This document shows, one piece after another, positions 35,093 to 47,699 of a stretch of DNA of 64,000 nucleotides; positions within the stretch are counted from its first letter, which is position 1, and each line of letters starts with the position of its first letter. Origin of the DNA: Rheum nobile. Its lineage: Eukaryota; Streptophyta; Magnoliopsida; Caryophyllales; Polygonaceae. The stretch is taken from positions 8,494,001 to 8,558,000 of the forward strand of contig WOAB01000619.1 in NCBI GenBank assembly GCA_027886185.1, given 5' to 3'. Below the pieces are notes generated by a model. That model saw only the letters and a program-made list of their open reading frames with translations. It did not search any database and was not told where the DNA came from. Position numbers and translations under genes: made by a program.

Positions 35093-36013
35093 CTAGTGTT
35101 GACGACTACTAGAACCGGCAAAAAAAGTGGATGTGTTTGACAAAGGTCTACCGCCTCTTAGCTCACGTAAGGATCTCCTGATGGCCTCACGCATATCATC
35201 GGTACATGTATCAACATCATCAAATGGGGAAAGCCAATGCACGACATGGCCTGCACATATTTCAAATGATAAATATAGGTAAAATTGTATTCGTTATTTT
35301 AAAATAAGCATAAAACACATATATATTATCACCTCGTAATGGACATCCCTTTGGTCACAATGTGGCTGCCAGGGGGGCATGACGTACATCTGTGTCTGAG
35401 GCTCGCACCATGCCATGACATCTTTACCGCACTCAAACCCGTGTACCGCAAAAGTGCCCACCATCTAGAGGCTAATGGAGTGTAAGTTTCTTGCATCCCA
35501 AATCCATCGGGACATATCGTACTCTACTATGTAACTATTTGACTGGTGGGTCTGATCGCTCTTAGCGGTTCTATAACTTTTTCAGGCTTCCCCTACTCAC
35601 GGCCAAACTGCCTCGTGACACGATCCAACATGTATGGTTCTAATCTCCCTAAGAATGATATCAACCTGTGAAAACGGAAAGCGGCTGGGTGTGAACTGAA
35701 ATCAATTTTTCCATACGGTGCCCAATCAACATAACCAAAAACATGTCAATTTATAAAAGATAACTACTATTGTGTTTGAACATAAGTGTGAAACTTAATC
35801 CAATGAGGTACTTGCATCTGTCACATGCATTACATCTAGCTCTCTTTTATAATTTCTTCTTCCTACGTCAGAATTAGTTGGTTTAGTTGTATTACTCCAT
35901 CGCATAGCATATGGCACTCTACCATCCCACAAATCATTCTCTGCAGGATGAAAATCGAGAAAGTATTGATTGATCCATGCATGTACATATATATGTGTAT
36001 AGTCACAAGTCAT
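35093..36013 (-). pseudogene. Plant mobile domain (PMD, aminotransferase-like) remnant
   Basis: Minus-strand segments read LWDGRVPYAMRW (near 35920) and, after an intron-like gap, LEPYMLDRVTRQFGRE (about 35600-35650), then EKVIEPLRAIRPTSQ, and MVGTFAVHGFECGKDVMAWCEPQTQ near 35340-35465. The last exon reads HWLSPFDDVDTC, a stretch rich in Arg and Glu, and a Ser-rich tail ending SRQH at 35093. The pattern W-D-x-R-V-P followed by D-R-V-x-R-Q-F-G is the signature of the plant mobile domain, found in MAIN/MAIL proteins and in several plant transposons. Stops break it. It was probably a passenger gene of a transposon. Confidence 0.6.
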
Positions 36014-36144
36014 TCAAGAATTACCTCTAAATAATTGATATACAAACAATAAAAACTATGCACAAGAATTATTACCTACAATAATATGGTACAATTAGAC
36101 ATCTAACGACAACCGAACCGTGAATACTCACCCAACGAACGGTA

Positions 36145-36656
36145 TGGAACTTACTATGTTTAGTAAGTTTCCATATTTGGCACTTTCTATTTTAGGACTT
36201 ACTATGTTTAGCAGTTTCTATTTATAGCAATTTCTATTTCGGGCGTTGCTCCACTATTGCATAGTGGGCTAGCCCATAGGCTCGTTTCGGCCCAAGCCCG
36301 TTAGGTCTTGGCCGAGTTTCATTGGCTATTTAAAGCCCCCTTTGTTGTTCTTGTTTCCTACATTCAAACCAGTAATCTAAGTCTTAAAGTTGAGAGTGAA
36401 TCCTCCTTATTCTTAGATCGAGCGTCAAACATAAGTCTGCTTCGCATCCCCTTCATCGTCTGCTTCGCATCTCCTTCATTTTGTAGCTCGTCGCTTCGAG
36501 CGTCTCGCCCCACCCTCGCCCCAAAGCGAGCATAAGAGACCCGCAAACCATCATCTAGGTGGTTCGTATCTATCCCGGTTACCAAGAGAAGAAACATCCA
36601 GCCGTTGCCTGTCTAGATCGGGCAAATCGTGAGCCGACCCCAATCGGATCACATCA
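36145..36656 (+). repeat. LTR-B, 3' portion (right inversion end)
   Basis: The first 440 bp (36145-36584) are the inverted counterpart of 30233-30671. The last 72 bp, ending GGATCACATCA, occur only here. GGTTA (36657-36661) follows, and the gag frame of element A resumes as GYHEAERV. The unique parts plus the shared 440 bp make one LTR of about 674 bp with TG...CA ends, a solo LTR inserted in gag. Confidence 0.85.
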
Positions 36657-38957
36657 GGTTACCATGAGGCTGAAAGGGTGGCCATTGCTACGATCCATTT
36701 CAAGGACTTTGCCTACGCTTGGTGGCAAGAAGAGAAAGAAGAGAGAGCTTACCAAGGCTACGCTCCCATTCAAACATGGCAAGAACTAAAGCAAGCTCTC
36801 CGGTTCAGATTTGTGCCCGAAGATTATGGAGAGAGAGTCCAAGATAAACTTGAGAGGCTTAGACAATGCACTAGGGCTCCGGATGAATACTATAAAGAGC
36901 TCAAGACCCTTATGTTCAGAACCGGGATTAGGTTCCCCGAAAGGTATGCCCTCTCTAAGTTTATTTCGGGTTTAAATGATGATCTTGCTTCACATGTGAG
37001 AATGCAGTGATTCCAAAGTGGCACATCAATGGAGGAAGTGTTGCACTACACCAATCAAGTGTTCCACCATCTCCAAAAGAAGAGGGCTAGCTCATCCTCA
37101 TGGCCTTGGACTTCAACACCCTCAAATTCGGCTAGCATCCAGCTAAGACGTCAAGCGCCGAGGGGTGACACCACCAAGTCTTAACCACCAAGGAGAGATG
37201 TGCCCCCACCTCAGCAAATCCAAAGGAAGGAAGGACAGTCTCGCACGATAGACTTGGAAGTGTCTTAAGTGCCTTGGCCGAGGACACTTTGTCAAGGATT
37301 CTCCTACCAAGAGGCAAGTTCTTCTCAACACACATAGAGTGTACGAATCTGATGATGAGCTTGTAGAAAAGGAAGACCAAGAGGAAGAAGAGGAACTACA
37401 TGTTGAGGCAGCCACCGGTGAGTGTTTTTTGGTCAAAAGAGCTTTGGTGGCCAACGAAGCCTCTAATGTCCCAAATCAACGTGAGACCATCTTTCACACT
37501 AGATGTCTTATTCAAGGTAAGGTATGTAGTATGATTATTAATGGAGGATCATGTTGTAACATAATAGACCAAGAGGTTGTTTCTCGTTTTAGCATGCCTA
37601 CTATTCCTTATCATCAACCATATACCTTGTGTTGGCTTAATTCTTCTACTCCTCTTAAAGTGAAAGAACATGCCAAGATTCAGTTTGTCATAGGAGTATA
37701 TGAGGATGAGGTGCTTTGTGATGTATTGCCTATGTCGGCTTGCCACATCTTGCTTGGAAGGCCATGGCAATTTGATAGGGGTGTGATTCACTCTCCATCT
37801 GTTGGCTCCTCATGAGATCATGGCTGATCATGTTGAGAGAGAGCAAAAAAGACTCCTCAAGGAGAAAGAGGAAAAAGGTAAGGGAAAGAAGTTAGCAATT
37901 GGCAAGGACAAACCAACTCCTAGTCATATGCTTTTGGCTAAGGCCAAAGAGATTGATCAAGCCATCAAGGGAAGTAACGTTTGATTTCTTATCATTCTTA
38001 AAGGTTTTTAATTTACTTCCCAAAAATTGGTTGATCTACCTCATGTTGTTGCCAACCTTTTACATGAGTTCAAGGACTTCTTTCAAGAAGAGGTGCCAAG
38101 TGGTCTTCCTCCCATCCGAGGTATTGAGCACCAAATAGATTTCATACCCGGGGCGGCTTTGCCAAACCGACTTGCCTATAGATCCAATCTAGCTGAAATC
38201 AAAGAGCTTCAAAAACAAGTCCAAGAGTTGCTAGACAAAGGATACATGTGTGAGAGTTTGAGTCCATGTGCGGATCCCGTGATCCTTGTGCCTAAGAAAG
38301 ATGGCACTTGGAGAATGTATATGGATTGTCGTGTTATCAACAACATCATCATTAAATACCGACATCCCATACCGAGGCTTGATGGCATGCTTGATGAGCT
38401 CCATGGCTCAAGTGTGTTCTCCAATATTGATTTGAAGAGTGGATACCATCAGATTCGGATGAAGGAATGAGACAAGTGGAAAACCGCTTTTAAGACCAAA
38501 TACGGTTTGTATGAATGGTTGGTTATGCCATTTGGTCTTAAAAATGCTCCTAGTACCTTCATGCGCTTAATGAATCATGTGCCTTTTTGGGAAACATTGT
38601 AGTTGTATACTTTCATGACATTTTAGTGTACAACCGTAATTTGCATGAGCATGCTGAGCATCTTAGAAAGCTCATAGAAGTTCTTAGAAGGAAAAAGTTA
38701 TATGCAAACTTTATGAAATGCCATTTTTGCTCGGATCACGTGGTGTTTTTTTTGGCTTTGTAGTGTGCAGGGACAGTTTGAAGGTGGACGAAGAAAAGGT
38801 GAAGGCAATCCAAGATTGGCCAACTCCTACCACCATGACTCAAGTCCGAAGTTTCTTAGGGCTTGTTGGATTATACCGAAGGTTCGTGAAGGACTTTAAC
38901 ACACTTGCTTCTCCTCTCACCGAGCTTACAAAGAAGAATGTGACCTTTCAATGGTGA
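36657..38957 (+). pseudogene. Element A: C-terminal Gag, protease and first part of RT
   Basis: Gag resumes with FAYAWWQEEKEERAYQ and FVPEDYGERVQDKLERL. A zinc knuckle near 37260 reads CLKCLGRGHFVKDS, with the fourth Cys changed to Ser. The protease (about 37510-37790) has MIINGGSCCN where D-G-G-S is expected, so the catalytic Asp is lost; LLGRPWQFDRG follows. Reverse transcriptase (38120 onward) shows PVILVPKKDGTWRMYMDCR, IDLKSGYHQIRM and [18 protein letters not shown] frame break follows and the catalytic box reads YFHDILVY instead of YFDD. Coding ends at KKNVTFQW (38955), where element E is inserted. The gag and pol motifs fit a single-ORF chromovirus such as CRM; the lineage is not resolved. 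Confidence 0.9.
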
Positions 38958-39961
38958 ACTATTTATCAGCTCTACTTTGTAGTGCATAACTAGGAGTTGT
39001 TACCGGAGTTTTGGGTGCCATTTGTATGGGTTTAGAGCATAAGTTAGGAGAATGGAGTTGTGGAGAAGGAATGTTGATTTGGTGGTTTCAAGTACTTTAA
39101 ATGAAGACATATTGAAGATGGAGGAGAAAGCCATAAGAGAAGACCGCAACAGAAGCGAAGAAGAGCTACATAAAGAATTCCGCGGGCGCAGAAGCCCTAG
39201 CCGCGGTCGCGGAAAACACACAGACAGCGAAGACAACAGGAACATTTCCGCGGTCGTGGAAGATAAGCCGCGGTCGCGGATACTGTTCACGCGCGGATCC
39301 GGATTTCGTTTCGTCAGAGTTTACTCTATTTTATTTCTTTTTATTTCCGTTAGTTTATTTTATTTCCTTTTAGATATTATTTCTTATCTTTTTAGTATTA
39401 GGTTTTGCTAGGGATATAACCTAGTTAGCATTAGCAGCCTTTTGAATTATTCATTATCGTTCAGTTTTTCCCTTTGAGTTTTATGCTTTGAAGACTATGA
39501 AGAACTAAGCAATTATTGCTTAGTCCGACGATTGAAGTTTTTGTTTGTATTTGGTTGTGAGATTATAATTCTATTTCTTTTCCTTTGAATGTATTGATTC
39601 TCTTGTGCTTAATCCCATTGTTTCTTGCTGATTTGACTGGCCTGATCATCTAGTTGATATTAGTAATTATCTATTGCTAGGGTTTGGTTATTTCTGTTTG
39701 AAATACCTAATTCAGAGTAGCAACTGCGATATTCTAAGAACTGTTTGGACTGGTTTATTGTAGAGAGAATTGATTGCATGCATAGTAAGACTGTTTGTTG
39801 CACTTGCATGTATCTATTGAAATTCTTGTGCTTATTGCTGTCATTGAATTGAATCATGGAGGTTTTCCTGGCCATTTGATAGTTAGTATTCTCAGGATCT
39901 GTTTGTCCTGTTTATAACTTAAGAAAAGGAATAGGAACATTCATTGGTAGGAATTAGAGAT

Positions 39962-41300
39962 TGATAAGCACTACTTTGTAGGGCTTAACTAAGAGTTATT
40001 AGAGGTTTTATTGGTGCCATTCGGGTAGATTTAGACACATTCTTGTGTATGGCGTTTGGAGGTAAAGTTGGTGTTTTTGGAGGTGTTTGAGCTACTTTGG
40101 ATATCATGAAGACACTGAGGAAGGAAACCATCAAGAGAAGACGCCAAGGAGTGAAGAGGAGACGAGTTGGTGCAAGGCAAAGGACAAGAATGCCGAGCAT
40201 TAACCGCGATCGCGGGCATGGGTGCCGTAATCGCGGGCCTCGGAGCATGTCGAGAGTTTTCTGCGGGCGTGGAGAGATTGAAGGGCGCGGAGCCACATGG
40301 GCCGCGATCAAGGTCCACCACCCGCGATCGCGGGTCTGACACGGCAGGAGCTCGGACTTATTCTGAATTATCTTTTTAGTTTTATTTTCCCTTTTTCTTA
40401 TTTCTATTTCAGTTATTTTTCTTAATGGGCTAGGTCATTTGTTAGGGCCCTATAAATACTCTCCTTATGCATTAGGGTTGGAGTTCCACTCTTTAGAGAC
40501 TAGTTCTAGTTTTTTGCAATTTCAATTCATCGTTGTTTTATTTCCTTTGAAGTTTTCACCATGTCTATGAGGAGCTAAGCCTCTTTGGCTTAGTCCGGTA
40601 ATGGAAGCATGAGTTTATTCATCTGGTTGCGAGGTTTTGTTCCTATCTATTTATTCCTATTGAGTTATATTATCTCTTCTAAGCTTATTCCATTGGATTT
40701 CATTAATTGCACTAGTCCGCGCAACTAGTTGTTATTGGTGATTTTCATATTGCTAGGATTAGGAAATTGTTGGGCTAATGTCCTTTTCTGCTGTAGCAAC
40801 TACAATTTACATGCTCTGGTTGAAATTGTTCTATTGTAGGGAGAGATAATTACATGGTAAATGCATCTGAGCGAGCGTTTTGTGTATCCTGGTTAATTAT
40901 TATATGCATTGCTGCCTTTGGGTTGAACCTTTAGTGGTACTAGGGTTATTCATTGGTAAGGGTTCTTTGTGGAAGGTTTCCCTCTGAATTTACATAAGAT
41001 CGGGACAGGAATAACCGAATAGGAAGATATGACTTAATCTATGAACAACCTTTGAATGACTTATGTGGACATTACTTGGCTAAGTGTTTTTCTCTCTTGA
41101 TATTTCATCCATTCTACTTTGTTTTGTTTGTTTTGTTTGCAACCAACCAACTACAAACCCCCCCTCTTGTTACTATTGCATGCGAACAACACATAGATTA
41201 ATCCCTTCCTCCCTGTGGATTCGACCCTTGCTTGCCCTAACTACTTGTTTAGGTTTGCTAGGATTTATTTGATTAGGTGATACGACATCACCGCCTATCA
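39962..41300 (+). repeat. 5' LTR of Athila-like element D
   Basis: TGATAAGCACTAC...CGCCTATCA, 1339 bp, nearly identical to the 3' LTR at 44271-45597 (1327 bp; the difference is mainly small indels). The 5-bp duplication GAGAT flanks the element (39957-39961 and 45598-45602). The intact E 3' LTR at 50880 shows the empty site with one GAGAT. The LTR carries CCGCGATCGCGG (40204-40215) and the 14-bp palindrome CCCGCGATCGCGGG (40321-40334). Confidence 0.95.
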
Positions 41301-41303
41301 AAT

Positions 41304-41321
41304 TGGCGCCGTTGCCGGGGA
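41304..41321 (+). promoter_or_regulatory. Primer-binding site of element D (tRNA-Asp type)
   Basis: TGGCGCCGTTGCCGGGGA starts 3 nt after the LTR. This is the tRNA-Asp-type primer site typical of Athila-lineage elements. It is perfect here, in contrast to the mutated site of element E. Confidence 0.9.
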
Positions 41322-41440
41322 GGCAAGGCTTGATTTTCCTGTGTGTTTGTTTGTGTGCGTGTTACTTTGGTGTGGACCTATCTTACGGTCCACACCAGTG
41401 CTACTAATTTTTGTTTTTCCTTTTTGCTTTTGATACAGAT

Positions 41441-42850
41441 ATGAGTTTTTGGGGAGATCCACGAGATGACCTATACTCCTACTCATTCTCCCTAGAGAGG
41501 GGATATCACCCCTATTCGAGTGTAGCAGGACCAATCAGATCCTGCAGAATCTGTCACGCAACGTTGCACATCACCGATGATTGTCCAGGACTTCCCGCAT
41601 TCGCAGCTACAATAAATGCACGAAGAGGTGTTGACTCGCATGGACCGAGACATGAGCCATACTCACACCAACAACAGTTCAGTCCGTATGGAAATCAACC
41701 ACCGTACAGGCAACCATATTCATATGGAGTCCAAGGACAGAACGCAAGTTTGTATGTGCCCGGTGCAGACGCACTCAACACTTTGACGCAAAGCATTGTA
41801 ACCCTGGCTCAGAACATGTCCTCAATGAATACAACGATGGTTCAGAATGTTCCTTTGTTGGGAAAAAGAGTAGAAACGGTAGCCCAACAGCAGCAAGAGG
41901 CGACCCCCAGTATCCAGAGCCGGCTGAACCAACTGAATCAAGTGTTGATGAAGTTGAAGTTCGAAATATCTCAAGTCCCTGCAGAAGAAAATACATAAGA
42001 GACTGTCTGTGCTGTGCCACTGAGGTACGGGGCTGAGAACGAGGATAAAAGGGTCGCTGAGGAGGAAATCCAGGAGAGTATGGAGGTACCTCATGAAGAA
42101 AAAGAGGTCGAGAGCGAGAAAGAAGCCGACGAACAGGAACCGCGACCGCGACCTACCAACCGCGATCGCGGCTCCTTCGCTGAATTAAATTGGCTAGAAG
42201 TCGAGAGTAAACCGCGACCGCGGTCTGAAGACCGCGATCGCGGCCTGATCACTGTGGGAAATCTCGAGGATTTGACGTCACCGCGACCGCGACCTACCAA
42301 CCGCGATCGCAGTTCTTCCCCAGAAGCGGCTGTTCCTCCCGAAATTGTCCCCGACCCTCTCAAAGATGCCTATGATGAGTATGTGCATCTAAACTCTCTC
42401 CCACTTGTCTTGCTGGACCCCGTTACACCCTTCCCTGTGGCTCTGAAGGACACCAGAATGGTGAAGAACAACAAAGGTTTATATGACACCTTCAGTAGCC
42501 GCAAGGCGAACGTTCCTCTGGTCGCTCTGGCATACAGCACCCCTCGTTGCCCAGAATTTTTAAGGGTGTTGGGCAACATCAAGAAGAAGCCAAAAGGGAG
42601 GCACAAAAAGGAAGCATTGATCCAAGTGGCTGATTTTTATACGCTGGGCACGGGGCAGGACATACATGCAGCCCCTGAGATGCTGGGCATACCATTTCTA
42701 AAGATGGCAAGTGCATTCATAGATATGAACAGCACTCCATCCATCACGAAGTGCAGGAGACTGGGGGCAATGCTCAACATGGAGCATATAAAGAGGCATT
42801 CGCCTGATCCAGGCCCCATGAGTTCAGTTGTTGTGAGCAACCCTAGTTGA
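41441..42850 (+). pseudogene. Element D Gag/protease-like ORF with RPRP/RDRG repeats
   Basis: The frame starts MSFWGDPRDDLYSY, has a CCHC-type finger CRICHATLHITDDC (about 41550) and a Gln-rich C-terminal Gag stretch, then one in-frame TAA (41996-41998). It continues through a Glu-rich region to repeated PRPRPTNRDRG-like peptides (about 42139-42320), which are encoded by CCGCGACCGCGA...CCGCGATCGCGG DNA. The last part (about 42560-42850) aligns with the C-terminal half of the element E protease (TGQDIHAAPEMLGIPF, IKRHSPDPGP, VVSNPS). The capsid domain and the protease active-site segment are missing, so D would depend entirely on other elements. Confidence 0.8.
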
Positions 42851-44270
42851 GGAGGATGAGTAGTATGTCAAGCCATGACAATAACTAAGGCGCTGTCCGG
42901 GAGGCAACCCGAGGTATGTATTTTTTTCCTTTGTCTTTCTTTCTTTGTTCTCGCATTATTTTGGTGTGTTTTCGCTTTGTTTTTGTTTTCGACTACACCA
43001 CGCAGGAAAGCCGAGAAGAAACCGCGACCGCGGCATAACACCCGCGATCGCGACCGGAGAAAGTCGAGCAAAAACCGTGATCGCGGCACAAAACCCGCGA
43101 TCGCGGGCCCACAGCGCGCCGCGAATTAGGGTTAGTAAAAAAAAAGTCGTACGTTACCTGCGATCGCGGCCTTCACTGCTGCGATCGCGGTTCCTCCACG
43201 GTGTTCCTTCCATGGCGATTTTTCCACGACGGTTCATTCATGGCGGTTCTGAGGCGGTCTTTCTTCATCATGTTCGCGAGCAACAACCGGTGTACCCTTG
43301 ATCCATCCATTGTTGTTGTTCCCTGCGGTACGTCTTAACCTGTGCGTCACCACCTGTGCATATTGAGTTCGGAGTTCCAGCATTCCATGATTTATCTCTT
43401 GGGAAGTTCGACTGTTGAAGTGGTGATGAAGTTTATGGGGATCCTTACATCCCTGAGTACCTTCCTATTGACGAAGATTACCACCCCGGCGTACGCTCAG
43501 TGAGTTCTTTCTTTCTTCTCCTCAATTTTTTCTTTGTCTTCCATACATTGAGGACAATGCATGATTCAAGCATGGGGGAGTAGAAAGTACTTGTTATCTA
43601 TCTTGTAACTTAGTTTCGATTTCAGCATTGTTATTTCCATTCAGCATTATCCATTGTTCGTATTCCCTTTTGAAAAAAAAAATTAGAAAAAGTCAAAAGG
43701 CAAAAAAAAAAAAAAGACATACATGAAAATCCTGGGACAAGTCGAAAACCCGAAAGGGCGGCTTGGGTAATAAGCAGGTGACCCGGACCATCGCTAGGCT
43801 GGGGTAAAAAGGTGTCTGAGTGACGTGAGCTTTGTGAGCACATCTATGAGAAAAATACGAGTGGCTAGGATGAAAACCCGAAAGGGCTCCTAGGCAAAAT
43901 GAGTGAAAAGAAGAGGAGTGATTTTAGGATCTCATTTTACTTGGAGGGGCGACATAAGAAGAGGAGACAAAGAAGGATTGTCGGGTAGGTCACTCTGGGA
44001 GGCATAAGGAGTCATAGATGGAGGCTAGGATTAGAGGTCACTTTACACTATTGGATGTCCGGGTTGAGCTTGGAGGAAGTAATCTGCTTGCCCTCAAGTT
44101 TATTGAGTTGTGGATGTGTTGTAGATGAGATTGGTGCCAGGAGCTTTGGCATGGGTTAGGTAACTCTTAGTTGGAGGATATGCTTCCTGAGACCTTGGGT
44201 GCTACATTGGAGGAGTAGACTTTCTTTTAGTTTACTCGAGGACGAGCAAAGGTCTAAGCATGGGGGAGTT
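42851..44270 (+). other. Conserved non-coding 3' domain of element D
   Basis: No coding frame. It contains a hairpin with loop AGGCAA (42896-42913), a cluster of CCGCGAYCGCGG-type palindromes (43022-43190), the internal purine tract AAGCATGGGGGAGT (43568-43581), a stretch with ACCCGAAAGGGC-type motifs (43745-43900), and the 3' polypurine tract AAGCATGGGGGAGTT (44256-44270) directly before the LTR. The order of these parts is the same in element E. Confidence 0.8.
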
Positions 44271-45597
44271 TGATAAGCACTATTTTGTAGGGCTTAACTA
44301 AGAGTTATTAGAGGTTTTATTGGTGTCATTCGGGTAGATTTAGACACATTCTTGTGTATGGCGTTTGGAGGCGAAGTTGGTGTTTTTGGAGGTTTTTGAG
44401 CTACTTTGGATATCATGAAGACACTGAGGAAGGAAGCCATCAAGAGAAGACGCCAAGGAATGAAGAGGAGACGAGTTGGTGCAAGGCAAAGGACAAGAAT
44501 GTCGAGCATTAACCGCGCGGGCATGGGTGCCGCGATCGCAGGCCTCGGAGCATGTCGAGAGTTTTCTGCGGGCACAGAGAGATTGAAGGGCGCGGAGCCA
44601 CATGGGCCGCGATCAAGGTCCACCACCCGCGATCGCGGGTCTGACAGGGCAGGAGCTCGGACTTATTCCGAATTATCTTTTTAGTTTTATTTTCCCTTTT
44701 TCTTATTTCTATTTCAGTTATTTTTCTTAATGGGCTAGGTCATTTGTTAGGGCCCTATAAATACTCTCCTTATGCATTAGGGTTGGAGTTCCACTCTTTA
44801 GAGACTAGTTCTAGTTTTTTGCAATTTCAATTCATCGTTGTTTTATTTCCTTTAAAGTTGTCACCATGTCTATGAGGAGCTAAGCCTCTTTGGCTTAGTC
44901 CGGTAATGGAAGCATGAGTTTATTCATCTGGTTGTGAGGTTTTGTTCCTATCTATTTATTCCTATTGAGTTATATTATCTCTTCTAAGCTTATTCCATTG
45001 GATTTCATTAATTGCACTAGCCCGCGCAACTAGTTGTTATTGGTGATTTTCATATTGCTAGGATTAGGAAACTGTTGGGCTAATGTCCTATTCTGCTGTA
45101 GCAACTACAATTTACATGCTCTGGTTGAAATTGTTCTATTGTAGGGAGAGATAATTACATGATAAATGCATCTGAGCGAGCGTTCTGTGTATCCTGGTTA
45201 ATTCTTATATGCATTGCTACCTTTGGGTTGAACCTTTAGTAGTACTAGGGTTATTCATTGGTAAGGGTTCTTTATGGAAGGTTTCCCTCTGAATTTACAT
45301 AAGATCGGGACAGGAATAACCGAATAGGAAGATAGGACTTAATCTATGAACAACCTTTGAATGACTTATGTGGACATTACTTGGCTAAGTGTTTTTCTCT
45401 CTTGATATTTCATCCATTCTACTTTGTTTTGTTTGCAACCAACCAACTACAAAACCCCCCCTCTTGTTACTATTGCATGTGAACAACACATAGATTAATC
45501 TCTTCCTCCCTGTGGATTCGACTCTTGCTTGCCCTAACTACTTGTTTAGGTTTGCTAGGATTTATTTGATTAGGTGATACGACGTCACCGCCTATCA
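44271..45597 (+). repeat. 3' LTR of element D
   Basis: 1327 bp, starting TGATAAGCACTATTTTG and ending CGCCTATCA, followed by the duplication GAGAT. It differs from the 5' LTR by scattered substitutions and short indels, for example loss of GATC next to AACCGCG near 44515. It carries CCCGCGATCGCGGG (about 44627-44640). Confidence 0.95.
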
Positions 45598-45946
45598 GAG
45601 ATAATCAATGATCAACCAATCAAACTGAATGGTGGATATTTTTCTGGCTAAGTTACTTCTCACCAATTGATTACATCCTTTGCTTTTATTTACTTTGTTA
45701 CATTGATTACAAACCAAAACCCCCCTTTGTTACTATTGAAATACAACCTTTTGCACTTAGAAAGATTGTTACCTCCCTGTGGGATTCGACCCTTGCTTGC
45801 CTACTATATTTAGTTAGGTTTTTAACGATTACTTTGATTAGGCATAACGACTTTAGCCTCGTCAAATTTAGCATCGTTGTCGGGGAGGCAAGTTTTAATT
45901 TCTCTTTGTCTTTGTTTGTGTGCCAACTATTGTGTAGACCTATCTT

Positions 45947-47690
45947 ATGGTCCACACCCGTGCTACTGACTCCCCACTTTTAGATTTTGATACAGAAATT
46001 GAAAGAATACTTTCCAGAAACCGTATAGCAGTCTGTACGCAAACCGAGATGGCTGAAGAAGAACCAACTTTGAGGCAGTTGACTGCCCCGAATCTAGAGC
46101 AGCAACCGCTTGCTGTGCAGTTTCCAAAGCTTGCTGATGGCGTGAATTTTGAGCTCAAATCTGGGTTGATTCACTTATTACCCTCACTTCCATGGGATGA
46201 GTGGAGAAGACCCCAACAAGCATCTTTCTGAATTCCACGCGGTCTACAGCAGTATGAAGCCAAGGAACATTATTGAGTGCCAGATCAAGCTGAGGGCCTT
46301 TCCTTTCTCTATGAAGGATTCGGCCAATGATTAGTTCTACTATTTGGCCCTAGGAAGCATAGACACATGGGCTAAAATGAAGAAAGCCTTCCTGAAGAAG
46401 TACTTCCCTACGACGAAGCTCAATAGCCTGAAGAGGAATATTAGCAACATTGAGCAGCATGCTACTGAGACGTTGTATGAGTACTACGAGAGGTTTAAGA
46501 GGTTGATCTCAAGGTGTCCCTACCATGGGTATTCGGACCAAGACCTCGTACTTTATTTGTATGGTGGACTTCTTGATGATGAGCGGAGAATGGTGAACGC
46601 AGCCTGTGGTGGAAACATTCTAAACAAGACACCAGCTGCAGCTTTTAAGATTTTCTTTGAGCTATCTGAGGGCTCAAGACAGTTTAGTAAGAGGGCGAGC
46701 GCCCAAGCAGTCAAGGCCACAGACTCTCAGCCATCGTCCTCACTAATTTTTGAGATGGCTGAGATGAAGGAGATGATGAGGAGATTTATGATGAAGGGTG
46801 GCCAGTAGCAAGTCAAGTCTTGTGGGATCTGCTATGACACGATGCACCCTACGGATGCATGTCCCACGCTGCAGGAGCCCACTGCTGAAGTAAATGCTAT
46901 AGGAGGTTTCGGCCCTCCTAGACCAAGATATGACCCGTACTCCAGCACATACAATCCAGGGTGGAGAGATCACCCCAATTTGAGATACGGGAACTAGCAG
47001 AATCCTCCTCAGGGTCATGATGATCAAGAGTTTCACCAGAGGCCACCACAGTTTTTACAGCAGCAACAACAATTTCAGCGGCCTGGGGGTCAACAACAAT
47101 AACAATTCAGAGCTCCATATGACCCCAGACCCCAAGGCCAAAACGCAAGTTCATCTATGTCCAGTAATGACATGATCAGGTCTCTCGCTTAGAGCGTATC
47201 GACGTTGGCAAACAATATGGTCCAACAACATAGTGCTCTCGCTCAGAGCGTATCGACGTTGGCAAACACTATGGTCCAACAGAATCAAGAGATGGAGTCT
47301 AGTATTCAGAACTTGGAGAAGCAAGTGGGGTAGATTTCCCTAGCAGTGAGCAAACTGGAAGCCCGAGATTCGAGAAAACTACCATCCCAAACGGTAGCCA
47401 ACCCGAGGGAGAATTTTTGTGCGATGACGCTGAGAAGCGGAACACAGATGGAGGAAGTTCGAAGGCAACGGAAAGAATTCCGCGACCGCGGAGAAGGCAG
47501 CCGCGACCGCGGAAACACAGCTGAAGGTGGTGATTTTTCCAAACTTTTTCCGCGACCGCAGCCAGATTTCCGCGACCGCGGACAAGTTTCTGGAGAAGAA
47601 GAAAAATCTGAAGATCCGCGACTGCGGATTTCTTCCTGGCACATCCGAAGCTCCAGACGAAGTTCCGTGACCGCGGGACCCAATCCGTGA
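45947..47690 (+). pseudogene. Gag of Athila-like element E
   Basis: Begins ATGGTCCACACCCGTGC. Athila-type capsid motifs follow: FELKSGLIHLLPSLPW, then after stops and a frame break (46231-46344) WAKMKKAFLKKYFPTTKLNS and FKRLISRCPYHGYSDQDLVLYLYGGL. A CCHC-type finger CGICYDTMHPTDAC lies at about 46830. A 15-residue unit LAQSVSTLANNMVQQ is tandemly duplicated (47185-47285; the first copy has a stop). The C-terminal part contains CAMTLRSG and RDRG repeats encoded by CCGCGACCGCGG DNA (47480-47590). Multiple stops (46805, 46995, 47099, 47188, 47330) make it non-functional. Confidence 0.88.
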
Positions 47691-47699
47691 CCCCGAAAA

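Larger units (their letters stand above)
38963..45864 (+). repeat. 5' LTR of Athila-like element E, split by element D
   Basis: The LTR consists of 38963-39961 plus 45603-45864, about 1261 bp after removal of element D and its duplication; the 3' LTR (49883-51147) is 1265 bp and nearly identical. It begins TTATCAGC (TGATCAGC in the 3' copy) and ends CCTCGTCA. ACTAT (38958-38962) precedes it and ACTCT follows the 3' LTR, one change apart. The site continues in the RT/RNase H frame of element A on both sides. A degenerate primer site (TAGCATCGTTGTCGGGGA) follows at about 45869. Confidence 0.93.

Noticed and set aside
42091..42363. Antisense ORF with Arg/Gly repeats, and similar ones at 47299-47794
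   Set aside because: The palindromic CCGCGAYCGCGG repeats encode similar peptides on both strands; the sense frame has the Gag/protease context.
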